This document shows positions 1 to 6,286 of a stretch of 7,382 nucleotides of DNA, in pieces. The position numbers and the translations under genes were made by a program. The notes beneath the pieces were generated by a model. It saw nothing but the letters and a program-made list of their open reading frames with translations. It was not told the origin of the DNA and searched no databases. The stretch is from assembly GCA_016935595.1 (NCBI GenBank), contig JAFGQQ010000163.1, positions 1 through 7,382 on the forward strand, written 5' to 3'. Position 1 is the first letter of the stretch. Each line of letters begins with the position of its first letter. The stretch is from Bacteroidales bacterium. Its GTDB lineage: Bacteria; Bacteroidota; Bacteroidia; Bacteroidales; UBA10428.

Positions 1-41
1 GGCGTGCGCCATGCTATTGATGAGAGTATTGCAATTTTCAT
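1..41 (-). CDS. Glycosyltransferase (GT4-like), N-terminal fragment cut by the window edge
   Basis: An ATG at 41-39 on the minus strand opens a frame reading MKIAILSSIAWRT, which runs off the window after 13 full codons. This is a hydrophobic first beta strand followed by a short loop, the way GT-B glycosyltransferases begin. The IAWRTP-type wording (the partial next codon, CC, fits proline) resembles a bacterial GT4 subfamily that I recall starting MKIA-LSPIAWRTPPRHYG. The start lies 44 bp after the GH130 stop on the same strand, so the two are probably co-transcribed. No catalytic residue is visible, so the assignment rests on the N-terminus and on context. It could be another Rossmann-type protein. 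Confidence 0.6.
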   Translation of the reverse strand, partial: MKIAILSSIAWRT

Positions 42-85
42 AGTAATCAGGTTTTAATTAATTCCATTAATCACATTTTGGTTCT

Positions 86-1012
86 TTAAAGCGGTTGGCG
101 TGGATTATTCAAACAATGATCAACAAGGGCTTCCAGATTTGCGGTACCAACACACATCACCTTGTCAGCGCCTCCCCAATAGATTTTAATACTTCCGTCT
201 TCTTCCGGAACAGCGCCGCAGCAAAAAACCACATTATGCACATAACCTGTAATTTCGTATAATTCTTCAGGTTGAAGTATCCAATCATCACCAACCGCAA
301 TTATTTTTGATGGATCCTTCAAATCGTGCAATGCTACGCCTAATCGATAAACACATCCATCCATAGTTGGAAAAACACCATGATAGATGCTTAACCAGCC
401 GCGGGGTGTTTTAACAGGTGGTGCTCCGGGTCCTATCTTCATTTCATCCCAATGATATTGCATTGGTTTCATAATTAACTTCGATTCTCCCCAATATTTC
501 AAGTCAGGAGAATAGGAAATCCAAATTGACCAGGGCGATATTTCAGAATGCGGCCTGTCGAGCCTGGCATAGAGTCCTTCGAATTTTTCGGGAAAAATAA
601 CCACATTCCTGTAATCGGCTTCGGTAATCAATGAAAATCGTTCAACCGATTTAAAGTCCTTTGTTTTGGCCATTCCGATACGCACACCGTGTCTGGAATA
701 AGCGCTATAGGTGATAAGGTATTCCCCATCCATAAAAATAATCCTTGGATCTTCAACTCCATAGGCTTCATATTCTTTAAATATCCCCTCAGTAGCTGGA
801 ACCATAAAAGGGTTGTTATACACTTTGAAATTGTATCCATCTATACTTTCTGCTATTCCAAGTATACTCCTTCCATTCAGTTTATGAGAGCGAAAAATCA
901 TGATATACTTACCCTCGTGCTTTACAACAGCTGCATTATGCACTGTTGCAACCGGATAGGGCACATCATCTTTTGAGAGAATAGGATTTTTTTGATATCT
1001 GTTAACTAACAT
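86..1012 (-). CDS. GH130 family glycoside phosphorylase/hydrolase, probably mannoside-acting
   Basis: This 308-residue protein has the length and layout of single-domain GH130 enzymes, which form a five-bladed beta-propeller. GH130 members act on beta-mannosides, most by phosphorolysis to mannose 1-phosphate and some by hydrolysis. Visible family signatures are an early HNAAVV segment (25-30), GVEDPRI (85-91) with Asp88 as the likely general acid, RNVVIFPE (135-142), RLDRP (150-154), KIGPGAPPV (192-200) and WLSIYHGV (206-213). Basic residues near R135-N136, R153, K192 and H211 look like the phosphate-binding set of characterised phosphorylases, which favours phosphorolysis. That match is from memory, not from an alignment. 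There is no signal peptide, so the enzyme is cytoplasmic. It starts with ATG at 1012 and ends with TAA at 86-88. It sits between two glycosyltransferase genes, 215 bp after the larger one. The exact linkage and acceptor are unknown. Confidence 0.9.
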   Translation of the reverse strand: MLVNRYQKNPILSKDDVPYPVATVHNAAVVKHEGKYIMIFRSHKLNGRSILGIAESIDGYNFKVYNNPFMVPATEGIFKEYEAYGVEDPRIIFMDGEYLITYSAYSRHGVRIGMAKTKDFKSVERFSLITEADYRNVVIFPEKFEGLYARLDRPHSEISPWSIWISYSPDLKYWGESKLIMKPMQYHWDEMKIGPGAPPVKTPRGWLSIYHGVFPTMDGCVYRLGVALHDLKDPSKIIAVGDDWILQPEELYEITGYVHNVVFCCGAVPEEDGSIKIYWGGADKVMCVGTANLEALVDHCLNNPRQPL

Positions 1013-1227
1013 TGCAATTATTTTAGTTTAGCTTCGCTGAGCTCGTCCTTCGTCCTCGGTTCTATAAAAATCTAAATAAGAAATCACAAAACACAAATAA
1101 CAAATCACAAAAATCGACTTTAAATAAATTACCAAATTTAAAAACCAAACATTTTTATTATGGCCTGGATCACTATTATCATTGTTTGTATTTTATAATT
1201 TGAACATTAGCTATTGTTTGATATTTG
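1013..1227. repeat. Intergenic spacer with short direct repeats and a GC-richer patch
   Basis: This 215-bp spacer separates the GT4 and GH130 genes. It holds AAATCACAAAA twice (1081-1091 and 1102-1112, 21 bp apart), an AT-only inverted repeat TTTAAAT/ATTTAAA (1119-1125 and 1136-1142), and a GC-richer patch at 1031-1060 with a tandem CGTCCT motif. The minus strand also carries TAAATTTG (1140-1133), which fits the Bacteroidota -7 consensus TAnnTTTG, but no TTTG lies at the proper upstream spacing. The composition resembles low-complexity dispersed intergenic repeats, but copy number cannot be judged here. Confidence 0.4.
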
Positions 1228-3462
1228 TTAATCTGTCGCATGAAATTCCTCATAAGCTTGTAAAACAGTTAAATGAGAAATTAAATATGCCAGTGAGCTT
1301 TCTGCGCCCTGATTGCGGTTAACACCATAACTTTCAAAACCATCGCAGCAACCCTGGGTCTCAAAATCATAAAGGCTCATTCTCAAATCATTTTCGCCCA
1401 GGAACCATAAAAAGGAGGTATAAAGTTTGTTGAGGTATTCCTTATCTTTTGTTACATGAAATGCCTGGTGGTACATTAAAACCATTGCCATGGCATCAAT
1501 AGGTTGCTGGGCAAAAACCGATCTTTCCCCTTCTTTTTTATACCATTTTTCGTTTCCGATTATTGATAAGTAATTATCTTTAAGCGTATGGTTAGTAAGG
1601 AAGTTCATTGATTCGACAGCAATCTTTGTTATTTTATTATCGTGAAGTATTTCAGCTGAATGTAAAAGCGCTAAAGGCAATATGCCATTATCATAAGCAA
1701 GCAGGGATTCAAACCATTTCCAGTCAGGTGTTTCGTTTTCCTTATAATGATTTGTTAAGTTTTTGGCAAGGTTTCTTAATCTTTCGGTCATGGAATCGTC
1801 CGCCGGATTACTTTTCAGGTAATAACTAATTCCGATCATAGTATTGGCGATACTTCTGATTGATTTAAGTTTTTCAAAATTGGGCGATGCGTTAAAAAAC
1901 ACCTCTTTACCTGTTTGATAATACGCATCGTTTGGAGCATTACCCAGTAAGTAACCCAAGGCCCATATTGTTCTTCCAAAAGAATCTTCAGAGCCCACCT
2001 CATCTAAAAAATTTCTGTTAAAACTTAGAAAGTTTCTGAAAGTGCCGTTTGCATTTTGCATATAATGAATATAGCTTAAATAGATAGGCGATAATTCAAG
2101 TGCCCTGGTATTTTTTGTCTGTCGATAAGCCATTAACACCATAAGTAAAGCTCTCGCATTATCATCCAGGCAATATCCTTCTTTTAAATTTGGAATGCCA
2201 AATTTTGCATGTTGAATGATACCCGTGTCGTCTGTAAGACGATTGATATGTGTTAAGGAAAATGGTGGCAAAATAAGCATATCCAGCACAGACTCTTTTT
2301 TTTCAATGGGCTCTTGTTTATCCATCAAAATTGTTGAAGCGAGAGTAATATATTTTTTTCCTGTTTTTGGCCAGGTCATTTTCCTGCCATATTCATATGC
2401 TTTTCTTTTAAGCTCAATGAGCTCTTTAGGTTTATTAAAAAGTTCTGTTAAAATGGAGCTAAGTTGGTCTGAATCATTAAAATTAAAAAGCCTTCCCCTT
2501 CCTTCGGCTAATAGTTCTTCGGCATGCCAATAGGGAGTAGAAATAACAGCTGATCCAACACCAATTGCATACGAGAGCGTTCCACTTGTAATTTGAGCTT
2601 CGTTCAAATATGGTGTGATATAAATATCAGAAGCATAGAGGTATTTGAATAAATCTTGTTCATTTATAAACTCATTGAGAAATGTAACATGCTTTTCCAA
2701 TTGAAGGTTTTTAACCAAACGCATTAAGAAAATCCGATATTCTTCACCAGAATGTCTCATCACATTAGGGTGTGTTTTGCCTAAAACAATATAAATTACG
2801 TTGGGATATCTTTCAACCACTTTAGGCAAAGCTTTTATTACAGTTTCAATTCCTTTATTACGTCCAATAAATCCGAATGTTAGCATCACCTTCTTACTTT
2901 CAAGCTTAAACTCTTTTTTCGATTTTTCCTGGCTGAAATGAATATCAGGTACACCATGTTCTATAAATACGATTTTATTTTTCGGTACATTGTATACATT
3001 TATCAGGAATTCAATTGCCTTGTGACTCATCACAACAACTTTATGTGCCATTTTACATATTTCAAATAAAATTGCTTTTTCGTTATATGATGGAGTTTTA
3101 AGAATAGTATGTAGTGTTACAATTAGAGGAATTTCCAGTCTATGGAGTAAAGGAAGAATATAAACCCCGCTCTGGCCGCCAAAAATACCAAATTCATGTT
3201 CAAGAATGCAAAGATCAGCGCCGCTTAGGTTAATAAATTTAGCACCCTTTAAATAATCTTCCTGATATTCCTGTCTAATGGTTTGTTTTACTTCTTCCGG
3301 ATATTCATATAAAAGATCGTTGTCGTTTAAGGCAATCACAAAACCCTCATGCTCATTTTTTTTTGTATCATTCTCAGCTAACATTGAGTTGTAGAGGTTG
3401 TGTGTAAAAGTACCAATGCCGCATTCTCGTGGCGGATATGTGCCAATAAAAGCAATTTTCAT
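1228..3462 (-). CDS. GT4 glycosyltransferase fused to a C-terminal helical (alpha/alpha toroid-like) domain
   Basis: I chose the ATG at 3462-3460, giving 744 residues and MKIAFIGTYPPRECGIGTF, the standard first strand and loop of a GT-B enzyme. A TTG seven codons upstream would add LQHREK before it and is unlikely. Residues about 1-380 are GT4: an N-terminal Rossmann half, FGFIGRNKGIETVIKAL (196-212) opening the donor half, and NEAQITSGTLSYAIG (287-301) followed by STPYWHAEELL (308-318). The usual EX7E motif is altered: Glu288 is present, but Leu296 stands where the second Glu normally is. Residues about 395-744 form a separate helical domain with LDDNARAL (432-439), EDSFGRTIWALG (492-503), WFESLLAYDNG (583-593), QQPIDAMAM (652-660) and NRNQGAESSLAYL (715-727). 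This resembles six-hairpin glycosidase-like toroids. There is no signal peptide. The next gene is GH130, so the pair probably makes and remodels the same glycan. Donor and acceptor are unknown. Confidence 0.88.
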   Translation of the reverse strand: MKIAFIGTYPPRECGIGTFTHNLYNSMLAENDTKKNEHEGFVIALNDNDLLYEYPEEVKQTIRQEYQEDYLKGAKFINLSGADLCILEHEFGIFGGQSGVYILPLLHRLEIPLIVTLHTILKTPSYNEKAILFEICKMAHKVVVMSHKAIEFLINVYNVPKNKIVFIEHGVPDIHFSQEKSKKEFKLESKKVMLTFGFIGRNKGIETVIKALPKVVERYPNVIYIVLGKTHPNVMRHSGEEYRIFLMRLVKNLQLEKHVTFLNEFINEQDLFKYLYASDIYITPYLNEAQITSGTLSYAIGVGSAVISTPYWHAEELLAEGRGRLFNFNDSDQLSSILTELFNKPKELIELKRKAYEYGRKMTWPKTGKKYITLASTILMDKQEPIEKKESVLDMLILPPFSLTHINRLTDDTGIIQHAKFGIPNLKEGYCLDDNARALLMVLMAYRQTKNTRALELSPIYLSYIHYMQNANGTFRNFLSFNRNFLDEVGSEDSFGRTIWALGYLLGNAPNDAYYQTGKEVFFNASPNFEKLKSIRSIANTMIGISYYLKSNPADDSMTERLRNLAKNLTNHYKENETPDWKWFESLLAYDNGILPLALLHSAEILHDNKITKIAVESMNFLTNHTLKDNYLSIIGNEKWYKKEGERSVFAQQPIDAMAMVLMYHQAFHVTKDKEYLNKLYTSFLWFLGENDLRMSLYDFETQGCCDGFESYGVNRNQGAESSLAYLISHLTVLQAYEEFHATD

Positions 3463-3555
3463 TTTTTCCCTATGTTGTAACAATGATGAGGTAATACGGC
3501 CAGACTAAGAAATTGTATTTGAATATAAACCGTTTAAGTAACTCAATATTATTGA

Positions 3556-3687
3556 CTAAGCTAGAATTTTACTTGTATTATTTTTTTCATTACGTTTGGC
3601 TGCTTTTGCAGCTCTTTTCTCTTTCAGGTTTTTTAAGGGTTCCTTTTTATTATTCTTTTTTTCTTTTCCTTCTTTTTGTTTTGACAT
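3556..3687 (-). CDS. Small lysine-rich basic protein, 43 aa, function unknown
   Basis: An ATG at 3687-3685 opens a 43-codon frame ending in TAG at 3558-3556. The protein begins MSKQKEGKEKKNNKKEP and has 14 lysines, 2 arginines, 5 glutamates and no aspartate, a net charge of about +11. It has no cysteine, aromatic residue or membrane segment and is probably disordered or a single charged helix (LKNLKEKRAAKAAKR, 18-32). It lies 39 bp after the cupin stop and 93 bp before the GT4 start, which suits an operon member. Such peptides could bind nucleic acid or anionic polymers, but that is a guess from charge alone. Poly-A tracts make chance lysine-rich frames more likely here, so the call is moderate. 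The in-frame ATG, clean stop and operon-like spacing support it. Confidence 0.55.
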   Translation of the reverse strand: MSKQKEGKEKKNNKKEPLKNLKEKRAAKAAKRNEKNNTSKILA

Positions 3688-3726
3688 GATTTTTGTTTTT
3701 AGGATTATTTAATAAATACATATATT

Positions 3727-4077
3727 TTATATTGAGCTACCTTCATATCCGCTTTTAATAATGGTTAATATCATTTTAAAACGTTCATTGGCTTTAACAA
3801 TATTTGATGCATGGGCTGGTATTATTATGGCTTGCCCCGTTTGTAACATATTCGATTTTTCATCAATAACGACTTCTGCATTTCCCTCAATGATTTGAAG
3901 AAAGGTGTCGAAAGGAGAAATTTTTTCCGCTAAAGCTTCCCCAGTGTCTATAGCTACAACGCTGATATTTCCGGTAGTTTTTTTAATTATTGTTTTGCTA
4001 ACCACCGAATTAGGAACGTACTCAATTATTTCAATGAGGATATGCGATTTTGATTTTTCAATTTCTGTGGTTTGCAT
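3727..4077 (-). CDS. Single-domain cupin lacking the usual metal-binding histidines
   Basis: This 116-residue protein is one small beta-barrel of the cupin_2 type, with ATG at 4077 and TAA at 3729-3727. Cupin motif 1 corresponds to about residues 46-68, ending in FLQIIEGNAEV (59-69). Motif 2 corresponds to about 81-97, LQTGQAIIIPAHASNIVKAN. Relatives I recall read SEHTSPFDA in motif 1 and PANIPHALKA in motif 2. Here the motif 1 histidine is Lys52 (AEKISPFD) and the motif 2 histidine is Asn92. His89 lies three residues earlier and might or might not substitute. The barrel glycines (Gly65, Gly81) and Pro87 remain. It is therefore probably not a classical metal enzyme and may instead bind a small ligand or act as a sensor. 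It sits 104 bp after the radical SAM gene and 39 bp before the lysine-rich peptide gene. No substrate can be assigned. Confidence 0.85.
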   Translation of the reverse strand: MQTTEIEKSKSHILIEIIEYVPNSVVSKTIIKKTTGNISVVAIDTGEALAEKISPFDTFLQIIEGNAEVVIDEKSNMLQTGQAIIIPAHASNIVKANERFKMILTIIKSGYEGSSI

Positions 4078-4181
4078 ATTATTATTTTATTTAGTTATTA
4101 CATAAAGGTACTTCAACAGATTAAGGAAAGTGTTGTATAATTGAATGTTTAATTTACATCATTCACACATTTTGTGGTTTA

Positions 4182-5660
4182 TTATCTCAATCCATAAATT
4201 GTTCGAAAATGATATCCGTAAACAGTAAATGTAACAGCATCAACAATTGATCTTGGACGGTGGAATAGTGTCCATACAATTAATTTCCAGTATTCCCTTC
4301 TTCCTTTATTTATTAAACCAATAATAAAAATAGATTTAAAAAATGCTTTGAAAAGAGAAAAGTTGGTTTTTATTCTCCCGTTATAAAACCGATTATAATT
4401 TAATAACATCAGTCGCAACCTTTTATAGTAAGGTTTAGTTGTATAAATATTATGAATTATCTTTTTATACCCTTCTAATAGTTCATCGTAGTTCATTTTC
4501 GGTATAAAATTCATCGATAAATCCGTATTATTGCCGGTTGCTTCGGTAGTTAACCGGTTTTCTGCTTCCAGTTTTTTGTATAAGGCGGTGTTTTTGGGTG
4601 CATTTAATAAGCCAACCATTGCTGAAACTATGCCGCTTTGTTGTATAAAGTCAATTTGACGCTGAAAAACAGATGGGGTGTCGCTGTCGAAACCAACAAT
4701 AAATCCTCCTGATACCTGAATGCCGGCATTTTGTATTTTTTTCACACTCTCTATTAGATCACGGTTTTTGTTCTGTACTTTATTGCAAGCATGTAACGAC
4801 TGTATTTCAGGTGTTTCGATGCCTATGAAGGCGGATTGAAATCCTGTTTCAACCATTAATTTCATTAATTTTTTATCGTCTGCCAGGTTAATTGAAGCTT
4901 CTGTATTGAAAGAAAACGGGAATTTATGGGTTTGCATCCAACTTTTCATAGCCGGGAGCAAATTTTCTTTTACCATTTTTTTATTTCCAATAAAATTATC
5001 GTCAACAATAAATACTGGTCCAACCCAATTTAAATTATATAACGCTTCCAGCTCATTAATAATTTGGCTGGGGCTTTTCAACCTAACTTTATGGCCAAGA
5101 AGAGTCGTTATTTCGCAGAAATCACATGCAAATGGGCATCCACGCGAAACCTGCAAATTCATAAACGCATATTTTTTTCTTTGCAACAAATGATAATCGG
5201 GAACCGGAGTTAAGGATAGATCGGCATATTTAGCAGTTTTATATATTCTTTTAGCTTTTCCATTGGCTAAATCTTTAAGGAATAAGGGCATGGTAATTTC
5301 AGCTTCATTTAATATAAAATGATCTATTTGAGGGTAATTTTTATATTCCTGCGTAAATAAAGGACCTCCGGCAACTATTTTCACACCATTTTTCTTGCAT
5401 TCTGTAATAATTTTATTAACCGAGTCTTTTTGGATATACATAGCGCTGATAAAAACATAATTGGCCCAACTAATATCATTTGTGTGAAGCGCAGAAACAT
5501 TCATATCAACTAATTTTTTTTGACAAGTATCTGGAAGCATTGCAGATACTGTTATTAATCCGAGAGGTGGGACAGCAGCTTTTTTAGAAATAAATTTTAA
5601 CGCATGTGTAAAGCTCCAGAACGAATCAGGGTATTTTGGGTAAACTAATAATACATTCAT
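4182..5660 (-). CDS. B12-binding-type radical SAM protein with DUF4070-like C-terminus
   Basis: At 492 residues this matches the class B radical SAM layout. Residues 1-140 form a Rossmann-like cobalamin-binding fold (MNVLLVYPKYP; KIVAGGPLFT at 94-103). A radical SAM barrel follows with the iron-sulfur motif CPFACDFC (Cys175, Cys179, Cys182), a VDDNF strand (219-223), IGIETPE and GGFIVGFD, and then a C-terminal region of about 390-492 resembling DUF4070. The DxHxxG lower-ligand motif of base-off cobalamin proteins is absent: the equivalent stretch reads DMNVSA (52-57), with Asn54 where His would be. This seems normal for the subfamily. Relatives include enzymes that methylate lipids or other unreactive carbons, such as the hopanoid methylase HpnP, but the substrate here is unknown. 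The basic, hydrophobic C-terminus (about 437-465) may touch the membrane. ATG at 5660 has an A-rich upstream stretch and no Shine-Dalgarno sequence. Confidence 0.9.
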   Translation of the reverse strand: MNVLLVYPKYPDSFWSFTHALKFISKKAAVPPLGLITVSAMLPDTCQKKLVDMNVSALHTNDISWANYVFISAMYIQKDSVNKIITECKKNGVKIVAGGPLFTQEYKNYPQIDHFILNEAEITMPLFLKDLANGKAKRIYKTAKYADLSLTPVPDYHLLQRKKYAFMNLQVSRGCPFACDFCEITTLLGHKVRLKSPSQIINELEALYNLNWVGPVFIVDDNFIGNKKMVKENLLPAMKSWMQTHKFPFSFNTEASINLADDKKLMKLMVETGFQSAFIGIETPEIQSLHACNKVQNKNRDLIESVKKIQNAGIQVSGGFIVGFDSDTPSVFQRQIDFIQQSGIVSAMVGLLNAPKNTALYKKLEAENRLTTEATGNNTDLSMNFIPKMNYDELLEGYKKIIHNIYTTKPYYKRLRLMLLNYNRFYNGRIKTNFSLFKAFFKSIFIIGLINKGRREYWKLIVWTLFHRPRSIVDAVTFTVYGYHFRTIYGLR

Positions 5661-5941
5661 TTTTTAATTTTTATTGTTAGAATTATTTATTATTTTTTTA
5701 TGGCATCTATATATATTTGCTTTCTTATAATGATTACATCATATATTTAATAAAGATTAAAGTTTAATGATCCTTATTAATAATTTCTTTCAGGTAATAT
5801 TCTCCATACCTCTCTATTAATTGTTTTGGTGAACAATTCTTGGTGTTTTAATCATGTTTTTTGTTAAATTATTTTATCACATGAAAAATTAACTATCACT
5901 TACAGATGTAACTGATATAACCGGAATTGAATAGGTTGACG
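5661..5941. other. Gene-free AT-rich spacer upstream of the radical SAM gene
   Basis: These 281 bp lie between the small membrane protein gene and the radical SAM gene. I found no open frame with a convincing protein, no match to the TAnnTTTG promoter element on the minus strand, and only a short inverted repeat, TTGTT/AACAA at 5821-5836. A promoter for the radical SAM gene probably lies here, but I cannot locate it. Confidence 0.5.
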
Positions 5942-6091
5942 TTATTTTTTTTTGTATAAAGTATTTACTAAAATAATTATACATGCTAAAACCGGAAGAG
6001 CATGAATAGTTCTGTGTACTTCAAATCCAAAAAAAATGAAAGTCCAGATGATAAGAAGTAGTGCTGCGGTAATATTTAATGTTTTATTCAT
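5942..6091 (-). CDS. Small two-helix membrane protein, lmo0937/DUF5670-like, 49 aa
   Basis: An ATG at 6091-6089 opens a 49-codon frame ending in TAA at 5944-5942. The protein is MNKTLNITAA, then a first hydrophobic helix (about 8-22, with LLLIIWTFIFFGF at 11-23), a short loop EVHRTIH (24-30), a second helix ALPVLACIIILV (31-42) and a basic tail LYKKK. Size, the W..FFGF pattern, the loop histidine before the second helix and the lysine tail match the small membrane proteins annotated as lmo0937 family or DUF5670. Those usually read FFGFHAGGLIH or similar; here glycines in the loop are replaced by Glu-Val-His-Arg. Both termini probably face the cytoplasm. Family members are often near stress genes, but the function is not established. 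It lies 195 bp after the AraC-type regulator gene and 281 bp before the radical SAM gene. Confidence 0.78.
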   Translation of the reverse strand: MNKTLNITAALLLIIWTFIFFGFEVHRTIHALPVLACIIILVNTLYKKK

Positions 6092-6133
6092 TTATAGTTT
6101 TTAAGATGATATAACTTAATAATTTTGTATTAG

Positions 6134-6164
6134 CAGAAATATGAGTAAAAACTGCTATGGCAAT
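6134..6164 (-). promoter_or_regulatory. Candidate Bacteroidota-type promoter for the small membrane protein
   Basis: On the minus strand, TATTTCTG (6141-6134) matches seven of eight positions of the -7 consensus TAnnTTTG. ATTG (6164-6161) lies 19 bp upstream, three of four to the -33 TTTG. The -7 box ends about 42 bp before the ATG at 6091. In DNA this AT-rich such partial matches occur by chance, so the call is weak. Confidence 0.25.
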
Positions 6165-6286
6165 AAATTGCAGACATTGTAAGATTTAGTTATAGAAAGT
6201 AAAAAAACTAATCTGCTTTTATATTTAAATCGATAATAAAATTCGGGAATTTAATTTTTTTTATATTATATAATTTTAAAAAAAAA

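Noticed and set aside
689..976. Plus-strand open frame inside the GH130 gene, and similar plus-strand frames inside the GT4 and radical SAM genes
   Set aside because: They lie opposite strongly coding genes, have no recognisable domain, and look like antisense shadows.
3463..3483. Upstream TTG start for the GT4, adding seven residues (MLQHREK)
   Set aside because: The ATG at 3462 yields the canonical GT-B N-terminus at once, and the extra residues have no structural role.
4103..4110. TACCTTTA (minus strand) as a -7 promoter box for the cupin gene
   Set aside because: It is a seven-of-eight match, but no TTTG or near match lies 19-21 bp upstream.
4150..4181. CACA-TTT-TGTG hairpin after the radical SAM stop as a terminator
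   Set aside because: The stem is only four pairs long and is not followed by a T-tract in the direction of transcription.
6141..6182. Plus-strand 13-codon frame MSKNCYGNKLQTL
   Set aside because: It is too short, has no recognisable family, and lies alone on the opposite strand.
6251..6286. AT-only inverted repeat just after the AraC-type gene stop, as a terminator
   Set aside because: The stem would consist only of A-T pairs, and in DNA this AT-rich such matches arise by chance.
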